Assembly: GCA_964605715.1 (NCBI GenBank)
Contig: CAZSDV010000006.1
Coordinates: 1-51,908 of the forward strand
From: JAPUME01 sp964605715
Lineage (GTDB): Bacteria; Acidobacteriota; Terriglobia; UBA7540; JAPUME01
Length of the DNA stretch: 51,908 bases
Reading direction: 5' to 3'
Within the stretch, counting starts at the first letter, position 1. Every line of letters starts with the position of its first letter. Below are positions 1 through 8,296 of this stretch, in pieces. Both the position numbers and the translations under genes were made by a program. Under the pieces are notes generated by a model that worked only from the letters and a program-made list of their open reading frames with translations, did not search any database and was not told the DNA's origin.

Positions 1-1
1 C

Positions 2-1000
2 ATGGGTGGCGGGACACCTTCTCTTTTGGGCCCAGAGCGTATCAGTCAGATCCTTAACATGCTCCAGCAATACTTCGTTATTGCAAAAGATCCAGAAATC
101 ACTATGGAGGTAACGCCCGGGTCGGTCTCCTCAGGCGATATGGATCATTATGTGGATATCGGAGTAAATCGCCTTAGTATTGGGGCGCAGTCCTTTGTAG
201 AGTCTGAGCTGAGGGCGGTGGGGCGACTCCACGATCCTCTCGACACCGTGAAGACCATTAGGCATGCCCGAAGGGCGGGGATTGCAAACTTCAACCTGGA
301 CGTAATTGTCGGGCTCCCTTATCAAACCCTTGAGTCATTGGACCTGACCTTTAATCAGTTGCTAGACCTTCACCCTGCGCATGTTTCAGTATACCTCTTT
401 GAAATCGATATGAAGAGCCGGCTTGGCGCTGAATCATTACTTGAAGGATCCCGATACCACGCAGAATCAATTCCATCAGAGGAAGTTTTTGTTAAAGCTT
501 ACAGGAAAGGCCAAGAGCGACTACTTAAGGCCAATTTCGAACATTATGAGATTTCGAATTTTGCAGCGCCTGGATTTCGCTCTCTTCACAATATGAAGTA
601 TTGGCGTCGAGAGCCTTATATAGGGTTTGGATCTGGCGCCCATTCCTTTGATGGGGTTGCCCGGTGGTCAAATGAGGTTATGCCTAAAGACTACGTGGAG
701 AAAAGCAGTGGTGGAAAGTCTCCGCGCGTAGAATTCTACATTGTAAACCCTGAACAAGCCCTTGAAGAGAGCTTGTTTCTCGGTCTACGACAGCTCGAGG
801 GGGTGTCACTTAAGGCCATCAAGGAGCAGTTTGGGGTAGACATTACGCGCTATTTTCAGAATACTCTTGAGGAGCTTCAGGCTTGCGCTATGGTTGAGAT
901 GGAGGGTGATCAGTTGCGGTTGACAGACCAAGCCTTGTTGATATCAAATGAAATTTTTCAGGAATTTGCTGTGCCTTCTTCGAGGCAAGCTGTTGACTAA
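2..1000 (+). CDS. hemW: HemW-like radical SAM protein, 5'-truncated by window edge
   Basis: This is the C-terminal ~332 residues of a HemN/HemW-family radical SAM protein. The first visible residues are GGGTPSLL, a motif that in this family lies after the CxxxCxxC iron-sulfur motif, so the true start and the cluster-binding cysteines are upstream of the window. The later motifs IGAQSF, DVIVGLPYQT, YEISNFA and GFGSGAHSF match the family. HemW is a heme chaperone related to oxygen-independent coproporphyrinogen oxidase; HemW fits better than HemN because of overall length and the HxxYEISNFA segment. Assignment to HemW over HemN is inference. It is followed after 38 bases by the aldolase gene on the same strand. 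Confidence 0.85.
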   Translation: MGGGTPSLLGPERISQILNMLQQYFVIAKDPEITMEVTPGSVSSGDMDHYVDIGVNRLSIGAQSFVESELRAVGRLHDPLDTVKTIRHARRAGIANFNLDVIVGLPYQTLESLDLTFNQLLDLHPAHVSVYLFEIDMKSRLGAESLLEGSRYHAESIPSEEVFVKAYRKGQERLLKANFEHYEISNFAAPGFRSLHNMKYWRREPYIGFGSGAHSFDGVARWSNEVMPKDYVEKSSGGKSPRVEFYIVNPEQALEESLFLGLRQLEGVSLKAIKEQFGVDITRYFQNTLEELQACAMVEMEGDQLRLTDQALLISNEIFQEFAVPSSRQAVD

Positions 1001-1038
1001 GTCTGTTTACCAGGTCGAATTGGCCGGAGGAACATCTA

Positions 1039-2100
1039 ATGGATCTTGTTGACTTACGAAGTGATACCGTTACCCATCCCACGCCGTCGATGCGACACGC
1101 CATGGCAAATGCTGAGGTTGGTGACGACGTTTATCGCGATGATCCTACAGTGAATCAGTTGCAGTCTCGTGCAGCAGAAATTTTTGGTCGCGAAGCAGGA
1201 CTCTATTTGCCTTCAGGGACCATGGGAAATCAAGTAGCAATTAAGGTCCACACTCACCATGGCCAAGAGGTAATCTGTGGAGAGCGCAGCCACATCTTTA
1301 ACTATGAGATGGCGACTATGGCTGCCGTATCAGGCTGTTTAGCTCGAACCGTTTGTGGAGAAGATGGCGTTCTGGGCTGGGAGGAGATCGCTCCGGCTCT
1401 TCGGCCAGAAACTTCTGAAAGTTCCGGAACTGGACTAATCTCACTTGAGAATACATGTAATATTGCTGGTGGAGCTGTTACTCCCACGGATAAAGGAGAA
1501 GAGGTTTGTGATGAGGCGCACGCTCGGAACCTAAATGTACATCTGGATGGAGCACGAATTTTTAACGCGGCGACAGCGCTCGGATGCACTGTCCAGGTTC
1601 TTACGCATAAGTTTGATTCCGTGATGTTCTGCCTCTCAAAAGGCCTTGGGGCGCCAATCGGCTCAATGCTAGTTGGAAGTGCAGAATTTATTGAAAGGGC
1701 CCGTCGTGTGCGCAAGATGCTTGGAGGCGGCATGAGGCAGGTTGGGGTGCTGGCTGCAGCGGGTTTAATTGCACTGGAGGAATCACCAGATAGACTACAT
1801 CAGGATCATGAAAATGCTCAGTTCCTAGCCCAAGGCCTTGCTGAGGTTTCCGGTATCCAGCTTGACCCGGCAAAGGTTAAGACCAATATTGTGATCTTTG
1901 GTGTCCGGAGAGCTGGGATCGAATCCTATGAGATAGCCCGTCGATTGAAGAGAAGGGGTGTTCTTGCAAATGCTATTAATCCCACCATAATGCGCATGGT
2001 TACCCACCGCGACGTAGATCGCATAGGTTGCCAGGTGGCAATCCGGACATTAGAAGAAGTTCTTGCTGAGGAAAAACCAAAGGTAGCCTTAGCGCAGTAG
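1039..2100 (+). CDS. ltaE: Low-specificity L-threonine aldolase
   Basis: A 353-residue PLP-dependent fold-type I enzyme expected to cleave L-threonine or L-allo-threonine to glycine and acetaldehyde. It opens with DLRSDTVTHPTPSMRHAM, the family N-terminus, and continues with GDDVYRDDPTVNQL and the lysine motif LSKGLGAPIGS, in which the lysine binds PLP. The length is typical for the family. A GGAGG ribosome site about 8 bases before ATG supports the start. It probably shares a transcript with the upstream hemW-like gene (38-base gap) and converges on the PEGA/TPR gene. Confidence 0.92.
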   Translation: MDLVDLRSDTVTHPTPSMRHAMANAEVGDDVYRDDPTVNQLQSRAAEIFGREAGLYLPSGTMGNQVAIKVHTHHGQEVICGERSHIFNYEMATMAAVSGCLARTVCGEDGVLGWEEIAPALRPETSESSGTGLISLENTCNIAGGAVTPTDKGEEVCDEAHARNLNVHLDGARIFNAATALGCTVQVLTHKFDSVMFCLSKGLGAPIGSMLVGSAEFIERARRVRKMLGGGMRQVGVLAAAGLIALEESPDRLHQDHENAQFLAQGLAEVSGIQLDPAKVKTNIVIFGVRRAGIESYEIARRLKRRGVLANAINPTIMRMVTHRDVDRIGCQVAIRTLEEVLAEEKPKVALAQ

Positions 2101-2163
2101 CCGGTTCGTTTTTCCTCCTGCCTTGCCCAAGAAGTAATTCCGAAGCTGGCAAAGGTTAGAAAT

Positions 2164-2934
2164 TCACTTTTCGTAGGTGGGGTCGCGCGCATAAATTTTG
2201 ACCAGTATGTTTGTATATCGCTGTCGGTAGGTTTGATCGTTGGGATCGAGCTCGACAGCTGTCTGGTAAGAATCCAGCGCTGCTTTCAGTCTGTTTATTT
2301 TCTCTAGGGCATAACCGTGATGATTGTGCGCCTCGGCAGACTCAGGGTCTAGCCGTATTGCTTCTCTTAGCTCCACAACCGCCCGTTCCCACTCTTTCAT
2401 TAGCAGGAAAGTGATTCCCAGATCTCGGTGAATATCAGCATTCCTAGGGTCAAGTAATGAGGCTTGCCGGAGCTCATTGATTGCTTCCGTCCACTTATTT
2501 TTCCGTTTAAGTAGAAATGCTTTTCTCAGGTGATTTCGTCCCTCTTGCTTAGCTTTGGCTGTTCTGGAAATAACTTCAACGGAAGTTTGGTTCTGCTGGT
2601 TGATTGTTGTAGGTTGCAGCTTGAAAGATTGGGCTTTCAAGGCCTTTACTTTGATGAGTTGTGAGAGATTATTAAATTGGGGACATTTAATTTGGACGTA
2701 ATGTTCGCCGACGGTAGNNNNNNNNNNTTTTGGGCCAGTTTGGCCTACCCACACCCCATCAAGGTACACCTCGCACCCTAAAGCTACCGTTTGGATTAGA
2801 ATCTCTAGTTCTATAGCACTTTTCCTTGGGGATCCGTGTCTTGGAAGAGCAAAAAGGGACAAGGTCAGAATTGTGATCTGCAACAGAAGTTTTGCCGGAG
2901 CTCTTGTGAATGTTGTAAGCCGCCTGTAGTTCAT
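2164..2934 (-). CDS. PEGA-like and TPR-repeat protein, exported or membrane-anchored (contains a gap)
   Basis: A protein of about 256 residues interrupted by a 10-N scaffold gap. The first ~35 residues hold a basic stretch and a hydrophobic segment (LLLQITILTLSLFAL), read as a signal peptide or anchor. Residues ~45-85 resemble a PEGA domain (GCEVYLDGVWVGQTG, then the gap, then GEHYVQIKCP). The C-terminal half has at least three tetratricopeptide repeats, with consensus segments such as NADIHRDLGITFLL and SAEAHNHHGYALEKI. PEGA domains occur in surface-associated proteins and TPRs mediate protein contacts, but the specific role is unknown. The reading frame agrees on both sides of the Ns, though the true gap length is unknown. 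Confidence 0.75.
   Translation of the reverse strand: MNYRRLTTFTRAPAKLLLQITILTLSLFALPRHGSPRKSAIELEILIQTVALGCEVYLDGVWVGQTGPKXXXXTVGEHYVQIKCPQFNNLSQLIKVKALKAQSFKLQPTTINQQNQTSVEVISRTAKAKQEGRNHLRKAFLLKRKNKWTEAINELRQASLLDPRNADIHRDLGITFLLMKEWERAVVELREAIRLDPESAEAHNHHGYALEKINRLKAALDSYQTAVELDPNDQTYRQRYTNILVKIYARDPTYEK
2718..2727. other. Scaffold gap (10 N) inside the PEGA/TPR gene
   Basis: Ten Ns replace an unknown number of bases in the PEGA-like part of the minus-strand gene. The frame happens to be preserved with 10 Ns, so the gap may be close to true size modulo 3. Confidence 0.95.
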
Positions 2935-3220
2935 TTCTTTTTTACTTGTCTTGATCTCGTGTCTTTATCTTGTCTCGTGCCATGATATCATCTTCGGTGT
3001 GGTTTTCGTTTATCCAGCAAGAAGCAGAAAGCTTCCTGCCTGTCCACGGGAGCTATCTTTTATTGCTACCTCTATTCTTGACCCTTGGATTCAGGCGCTA
3101 TAGCTTCAAGGGCTCACCATTGGTGGGATTTTAATCTCCTTGGCCTACGCCGGGTAATGGAAAACGCTATGTAGTCTCGTGATTCTAGAAATCTTTTGAA
3201 GATTGAAAATAAGGTTTGAA

Positions 3221-4174
3221 ATGGAATCAATTAAGAATTGGGCAAAAAAAATTTTTTCTGGAGATTCCAGGGCTATCGGCAAAGCCATCTCTGCAATTGA
3301 GAATGGCGACCCCTCGGGTGATTTACTTTTAAAGGCGATTTTTCCACGTACAGGAGGGGGGTTGACCATTGGTGTTACTGGTTCACCCGGCACTGGGAAA
3401 AGCACGCTTTCTGATAAGTTGGCCCTTCATTACCGTAAACTAGGGAAAAGCATTGGAATTATCGCAATTGATCCAACCAGCCCTTTTACCGGGGGCGCAA
3501 TCCTGGGTGACCGAATACGCATGCCTACCCTTGCAACTGATAAAGAAGTCTACATACGCAGCATGGCTAGTCGAGGTCAGCTGGGTGGGTTGGCGTCAGC
3601 AACATTTGATGCAGTTTCCGTTCTGGAGGCTTCAGGTAAAGATATAATTCTGGTGGAGACGGTTGGGGTGGGACAGGATGAGGTGGAGATTGCGGGGCTG
3701 GCGGACGTTACACTGCTTTTGCTGGTACCCGGAGCTGGGGACTCTATTCAGTCTTTCAAGGCTGGAATCATGGAGATTGCTGATGTCTTTGTAGTCAACA
3801 AAGCAGATTGTGAAGGTGCTGACCGGGTGGTCAGCGAGGTGGCGGCACTCCTCGAAATTTCCCCCATGGAAAATTCATGGCTTCCGCCTATTATTTCGAC
3901 CACAGCTACTAACGGAGTGGGCGTAGCCCTTCTAGGGCAAGCTATTGAGGACTTTGCGCAATTTAGTCAGGAAAAGGAGTTGGCTCAAGCTCGACTTCGC
4001 CAGCGTTGGAATAAGCGGTTGATGGAGCTTCTTGAGCGCCGACTCATTCAGGGCTTGATGAAAGACCGCTTGAATTCTGAAAATTTAAATGGATATGTTG
4101 AAGAGATTATTTTTCGGAGACAAGATCCTTATTCAGTTGTGGAATCGATAATGCACCGGACCGGATTTAATTAG
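3221..4174 (+). CDS. meaB: MeaB/ArgK-family GTPase (methylmalonyl-CoA mutase chaperone)
   Basis: A ~317-residue P-loop GTPase. Visible motifs are the G1 loop GSPGTGKS, the switch region IDPTSPFTGGAILGDRIRM, the G3-type ETVGVGQDE and the G4 motif NKAD. The DPTSPF and VETVGVGQ blocks are specific to the MeaB/ArgK/IcmF group, which loads and protects adenosylcobalamin in methylmalonyl-CoA mutase. I chose ATG 3221 because AAGG lies 6 bases before it; an in-frame TTG at 3203 would add six residues. Methylmalonyl-CoA epimerase follows 50 bases later, a common pairing that supports the role. The mutase itself is not in the window. Confidence 0.92.
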   Translation: MESIKNWAKKIFSGDSRAIGKAISAIENGDPSGDLLLKAIFPRTGGGLTIGVTGSPGTGKSTLSDKLALHYRKLGKSIGIIAIDPTSPFTGGAILGDRIRMPTLATDKEVYIRSMASRGQLGGLASATFDAVSVLEASGKDIILVETVGVGQDEVEIAGLADVTLLLLVPGAGDSIQSFKAGIMEIADVFVVNKADCEGADRVVSEVAALLEISPMENSWLPPIISTTATNGVGVALLGQAIEDFAQFSQEKELAQARLRQRWNKRLMELLERRLIQGLMKDRLNSENLNGYVEEIIFRRQDPYSVVESIMHRTGFN

Positions 4175-4224
4175 GCATTTTATTTCCTGAGTTCGCTCGG
4201 AGCAATAAAACTGGAGTAATTGTT

Positions 4225-4623
4225 TTGGCAAAAATAAGCCATATTGCCGTAGCTGTTCAGTCATTGACTGACGCAGTTCCTGCTTATCGTAAATTACTTG
4301 GAGTGCAAGAAGGAGAGGAAGAGATTATTCATGAGCAGAAGGTTAAGGCAGTTTTTTTCCTTGTTGGCGAAAGCAAAATTGAACTCCTAGAGGCGACAGG
4401 TCCGGATTCACCAATTGCAAAATTTCTTGAACGCCATGGCCCAGGGCTTCATCACATCGCCGTAACTGTTCCTGACTTAAGAAAAACACTAGAGGAGATG
4501 AAAAAGTTAGGAATGGTCCTTCTTGACGAAACACCCCGCACTGGTGCAGGTGGCGAGAGTATAGCCTTCATCCACCCAAAGAATTTTTCCGGTGTTTTAA
4601 TGGAATTAAGTGAGGAAAAGTGA
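4225..4623 (+). CDS. mce: Methylmalonyl-CoA epimerase (VOC fold)
   Basis: A 132-residue vicinal-oxygen-chelate protein that should interconvert (R)- and (S)-methylmalonyl-CoA. Family features are ISHIAVAVQSL at the N-terminus (first metal His), the KIELLEAT segment, GPGLHHIAVTVPDL (second metal His) and a C-terminal GVLMELSE (metal Glu). The length is typical. The start is TTG, with GGAG about 9 bases upstream (4213-4216); no better ATG is available. It sits between meaB and the MBL-fold gene, and its stop codon overlaps the next start (GTGA), suggesting translational coupling. Confidence 0.9.
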   Translation: MAKISHIAVAVQSLTDAVPAYRKLLGVQEGEEEIIHEQKVKAVFFLVGESKIELLEATGPDSPIAKFLERHGPGLHHIAVTVPDLRKTLEEMKKLGMVLLDETPRTGAGGESIAFIHPKNFSGVLMELSEEK

Positions 4624-5471
4624 ATCGAAAAATGAAACTAGGTGACTTTGAACTGAAGCTTCTTTCTGATGGATTTTTTTCCCTTGACGGCGGGCAAATG
4701 TTCGGTGTTGTTCCTCGAGTCTTATGGGAAAAGAAATTTATTCCTGACAAGTTGAATCGAGTACGACTAGCCCTTAACTGTCTTTTGGTGCAAACCAAAG
4801 GCCATAACGTTTTAATTGAAACAGGGCTCGGTAATCGAATGAGTGGCAAGGCTGCAAGTATCTATGATGTTCAAAAACCTACTAATTTACTGAAGGATTT
4901 GGCAAGGCATGGAATCGCCCGGGAAGATATTTCTGTAGTGATTAATACGCACCTCCACTTTGACCATTGTGGTTGGAATCTAATGGTGAATGAAAATGGA
5001 AGCTTGGTCCCTACCTTTCCTCGTGCCCGCTACTACATTCAAAAAGGTGAGTGGGAGCATGCCTTGGCACCCACTGATCGCGACCGCGCAAGCTACAAGA
5101 CAGAATATTTTCTCGGTGTCCGCGATCAAGTTACACTCCTCGAAGGAGATCAAGAGATTGTTCCTGGTATTCGGGTTGAGGTTTTTTCAGGTCATACACG
5201 CTACCTACAAGGTGTTTGGGTTAATTCAAGAGAACAGGAAGCTCTTTATATTTCTGACCTGTCACCCACGGCAGCAAATATTCCGTACGTATGGATTCCT
5301 GCTTTGGATATTTACCCAATGGATACATTAAAAAACAAGAAACGGGTCCTGCCACTATTGGCACAACGAAAAACGCTTGTGATCTTTGCGCACGATCCTC
5401 AGATGCCAGCTGTACGCCTGCGTGACGAAGGCCGAAGCATGGTAGCGGAGCCGGTGCAATTCGAAAGCTAA
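4620..5471 (+). CDS. MBL-fold metallohydrolase
   Basis: A 283-residue metallo-beta-lactamase-fold protein. The binuclear-zinc motif is INTHLHFDHCGWN, with further ligands suggested by VFSGHT and LYISDLSPT. The arrangement resembles lactonase or quorum-quenching-like MBL proteins, but the substrate cannot be told from sequence. The GTG start overlaps the epimerase stop by 4 bases (GTGA); an in-frame ATG 12 bases downstream (4632) is an alternative. It is transcriptionally linked with meaB-mce upstream and mtnP downstream (8-base gap), so a thioester or lactone substrate is conceivable but unproven. Confidence 0.8.
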   Translation: MNRKMKLGDFELKLLSDGFFSLDGGQMFGVVPRVLWEKKFIPDKLNRVRLALNCLLVQTKGHNVLIETGLGNRMSGKAASIYDVQKPTNLLKDLARHGIAREDISVVINTHLHFDHCGWNLMVNENGSLVPTFPRARYYIQKGEWEHALAPTDRDRASYKTEYFLGVRDQVTLLEGDQEIVPGIRVEVFSGHTRYLQGVWVNSREQEALYISDLSPTAANIPYVWIPALDIYPMDTLKNKKRVLPLLAQRKTLVIFAHDPQMPAVRLRDEGRSMVAEPVQFES

Positions 5472-5479
5472 CGAAAAAA

Positions 5480-6343
5480 ATGAAGAAAGCTGAAATTGGC
5501 ATTATCGGGGGAAGTGGGCTATACAAGATGGAGGCCCTAAAGAAATCGAAGCTAATAGGTGTGCCAACACCCTTTGGTCGCCCCTCTGACCTTTACACTT
5601 TAGGAGAGCTAGAGGGCCGCAAGGTTGCCTTCTTGGCACGGCATGGAAAGGGCCATCGGTACCTTCCTTCAGATCTCAATTTTCGGGCCAATATATATGG
5701 TTTTAAAGTATTGGGTGTTGAGCGCATTATTTCAGTTAGCGCGGTAGGGTCACTAAAGGAAGAATTAAAGCCCGGTGACATGGCGATTCCTTCTCAATTT
5801 GTAGACCGGACGCGTGGACGAATCTCTACCTTCTTTGAGGAAGGCGTTGTCGCTCACATTAGTTTTTCTGATCCAGTCTGTGCTGGCATGACGGATGTTC
5901 TGGCGGAATCGTGTCGCGCAATGAAGATCCCGTTCCACGCGCAGGAAACCTACCTTTGCATGGAGGGTCCAGCTTTTTCGACCAAGGCCGAATCAAACCT
6001 ATATAGGTCTTGGGGGATGGGGGTCATTGGGATGACAAACTTGCAAGAAGCAAAACTTGCTCGTGAGGCGGAAATTTGTTACGCGACATTGGCGATGGTT
6101 ACTGACTACGACTGCTGGCATCCAAATCATGATGCCGTTACTGTTGAGCAGGTAGTTTCCGTTCTTATAAAAAATACGAATAATGCCCAAAGGATAATTA
6201 GCGAAGCCGTACGCCGGCTTCCGAATACGAGAGGTTGTAAGTGTGGGTCAGCTTTGAGGCATGCCATTTTAACTGACCGCAAGGCCATCTCAAGCAAAAC
6301 CAAAAAAAAGTTCAAGCTTCTAATCGGAAAATATGTTTCATGA
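5480..6343 (+). CDS. mtnP: S-methyl-5'-thioadenosine phosphorylase
   Basis: A 287-residue purine-nucleoside-phosphorylase-family enzyme that should convert methylthioadenosine and phosphate to adenine and methylthioribose-1-phosphate in methionine salvage. Motifs are IGIIGGSGLY at the N-terminus (phosphate loop), RHGKGHRYLPSDLNFRAN, SAVGSLKEELKPGD, MEGPAFSTKAES and GMTNLQEAKLAREAEICYAT. The segment TDYDCWH marks MTA phosphorylases rather than guanosine/inosine phosphorylases. Length is normal. It follows the MBL gene by 8 bases and precedes the dapF-like gene by 21 bases, all on the plus strand. Confidence 0.93.
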   Translation: MKKAEIGIIGGSGLYKMEALKKSKLIGVPTPFGRPSDLYTLGELEGRKVAFLARHGKGHRYLPSDLNFRANIYGFKVLGVERIISVSAVGSLKEELKPGDMAIPSQFVDRTRGRISTFFEEGVVAHISFSDPVCAGMTDVLAESCRAMKIPFHAQETYLCMEGPAFSTKAESNLYRSWGMGVIGMTNLQEAKLAREAEICYATLAMVTDYDCWHPNHDAVTVEQVVSVLIKNTNNAQRIISEAVRRLPNTRGCKCGSALRHAILTDRKAISSKTKKKFKLLIGKYVS

Positions 6344-6364
6344 TTTTTAAGGGTAACTTTTGTT

Positions 6365-7228
6365 GTGACTAAGCAGATACCTTTTAAAAAATTTCAAGCT
6401 GTAGGGAATGACTTTGTTGTCGTGCCTATGGAGGGATTTCGGAAGAGTTACCGCACACTAGCGCGGAGGATCTGTGATCGCCATATGGGCATTGGCGCAG
6501 ATGGTTTGTTGGTGGTAGCTGATCGCCCTAATCCTCAGGGACAATTTGGGGTCCGTGTAATAAATGCAGATGGCACCGAAGCGGAAATTTCTGGGAATGG
6601 TGCCCGCATTGCCGCCGCATATCTTATAGGTCAGAGGCGGAGGGCACCCCGAAAACCAGTTGTCCTTAAGACAAAAGCTGGTGCCCGTAAGGTTGTGCCA
6701 CTCCAGGTTTCATCGCACGATTGGGTATTTGAGGTGGACATGGGGAGGCCAGTGCGCGATCCTAGAAGGATACCCCTCAGGATTATGCGCATCACTGCTC
6801 CTATTTTTGGATTTATTCCCAATGCTCGCCAGGGCCTAATGCCGGTAGTGGTTACCTCGATGGGTAATCCCCATTGCTCAGTATTCGTCGATGACCTCAC
6901 CTCTGTTGATTTTGCTAGCCTAGGTGCAGAAATCGAGAGGAATTCACACTTCTTGAGTGGAGCAAATGTTGAGTTCGTTAAGGTTGTATCGAGCAAGAAA
7001 ATCGATGTTCGCTTTTGGGAGCGTGGAGTGGGCATGACGCTTTCTTCGGGCTCAGGCTCTTGTGCAGAAGCAGCATCATCTATCTTGAACGGTCTGACTG
7101 AGCGCAAAGTATCCGTCACCACCCTTGCTGGAACAATGGGGATATCGTGGCCCAAAAATGACTCGATATTTTTGACTGGACCAGTAGAGCTGGTTGCTCG
7201 TGGAGTCTACTTTTCATCGCCAGTTTAA
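6365..7228 (+). CDS. dapF: DapF-family protein with both catalytic cysteines replaced by serine
   Basis: A 287-residue diaminopimelate-epimerase-fold protein starting at GTG. Family landmarks are present: GNDFVV near the N-terminus, NADGTE, SGNGAR, GNPHCSVFVDD, GANVEFV and ERGVGMTLSSGSGSC. DapF epimerises LL- to meso-diaminopimelate using two cysteines acting as acid and base, one just before GNG and one in the later ACGxGAC motif. Here the first is Ser76 (codon TCT, 6590-6592) and the second aligns with Ser228 (codon TCG, 7046-7048); Cys233 is the non-catalytic cysteine of that motif. Surrounding substrate-binding motifs look intact. It may be a DapF with altered chemistry, a racemase or dehydratase-like relative, or inactive. 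No downstream gene shares its strand nearby. Confidence 0.85.
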   Translation: MTKQIPFKKFQAVGNDFVVVPMEGFRKSYRTLARRICDRHMGIGADGLLVVADRPNPQGQFGVRVINADGTEAEISGNGARIAAAYLIGQRRRAPRKPVVLKTKAGARKVVPLQVSSHDWVFEVDMGRPVRDPRRIPLRIMRITAPIFGFIPNARQGLMPVVVTSMGNPHCSVFVDDLTSVDFASLGAEIERNSHFLSGANVEFVKVVSSKKIDVRFWERGVGMTLSSGSGSCAEAASSILNGLTERKVSVTTLAGTMGISWPKNDSIFLTGPVELVARGVYFSSPV

Positions 7229-7250
7229 ATGACAAAAGGAAGTGGAGAAC

Positions 7251-8195
7251 TTAAGTTGGGATGCCTGGTTTAGCTTGAAGGAGCTCTGAGTAATGGTTGA
7301 TTCTATTTCGTTCGATGAGACTATGGCGCACGGCTATCACATATGGCGTGATCAGGAACGGCGGAGTTAATAAAGCTAGAAAAATATTTTTCAGACGAAT
7401 AAAAAAAGGGAATTTGTCTCGGTTAGGGAGAAGCACCGCCGGGTAATAGCGTAAAATAACGCCATAGATATCTGCGGCGAGTGAGAGGTGGTCAGAGTGT
7501 GCACCAAAAACACGCGTTCGCCCCTCACGAATATCGGAAAGAAACTCTTCGCGGTCATGCGCATAGCTGGCGGTGAATGTTCGGCCAATGCGCCGCAGAG
7601 TATGAGCGTCACTTCCACCCGCCCATCCGTAATTTTGTGATGCATCAAAGAACTTATTGAGAAGTCTTTTTATGAAGTTGTTGTGTTCTTGTTGTTGCGA
7701 TCCATTCTGGACCTCGAAAACATTGAATAGCTCGGCCATCTTGCGAGTGTAGTCGTGCAGGTATTCAGCACTCCCAAAGTCATGAAAGAAGTGATTCAGA
7801 ACGTAAAGTATGTTCTCCTGTTTTAAGTAGGCAATGAGTTCGTTTGCATTCTTGCGTAATCTCTGAAATTCCTGGTGGTGTTTTTCGGTGATATCATATG
7901 TACCGATGTGGATTGTATGGTGGAACTCAGGAAGCCGGGCAGAGACTTCCTCTGCGATAACAAAGTCTTCAAGGGGGCCCATTTTATCCAGTAACTCCAG
8001 GCAGCCGTCGATTGAGTCATGGTCGGTTATGGTGACCAAATCCATCCCGCGTCGCTTGGCAGTACGGTAGACGTCAACGGGCTTCGAATAGCAATCCCGA
8101 CAACGGAGAAATTTTAAGTGTTTCGCCACACCAGAATGATATGAGTGCATATGTAGATCAGCTTTGAAAAGCTTGCGCCCTTGTTCGTTTACCAT
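7251..8195 (-). CDS. PHP-domain metal-dependent phosphoesterase-like protein
   Basis: A 314-residue protein with an N-terminal PHP domain. Metal-binding segments are KADLHMHSYHSG (HxH), VTITDHDSIDG (DH), AEEVSARLP, YVLNHFFHD and GGSDAHTL. The PHP fold serves phosphoesterases such as histidinol phosphatase and DNA polymerase proofreading domains; standalone members of this type often have unknown substrates. A CRDC segment near residue 32 lies between the first two motifs. The last ~80 residues contain a hydrophobic stretch (FLALLTPPFLITPYVIAV), suggesting membrane association. It converges on the dapF-like gene with only 22 bases between. Confidence 0.8.
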   Translation of the reverse strand: MVNEQGRKLFKADLHMHSYHSGVAKHLKFLRCRDCYSKPVDVYRTAKRRGMDLVTITDHDSIDGCLELLDKMGPLEDFVIAEEVSARLPEFHHTIHIGTYDITEKHHQEFQRLRKNANELIAYLKQENILYVLNHFFHDFGSAEYLHDYTRKMAELFNVFEVQNGSQQQEHNNFIKRLLNKFFDASQNYGWAGGSDAHTLRRIGRTFTASYAHDREEFLSDIREGRTRVFGAHSDHLSLAADIYGVILRYYPAVLLPNRDKFPFFIRLKNIFLALLTPPFLITPYVIAVRHSLIERNRINHYSELLQAKPGIPT

Positions 8196-8296
8196 AAGAT
8201 GTTATATTAGGTACCATCCGGTCCGGATGCAACCCGTACCCTGGCGTTTATCGTAATGGCGTTTCAGGCAGCAATCCAATTTTCAACTTGTCCAAA

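Noticed and set aside
6631..7155. 174-codon open frame antisense to the dapF-like gene
   Set aside because: It is a shadow of a well-supported gene and has no recognisable domain.
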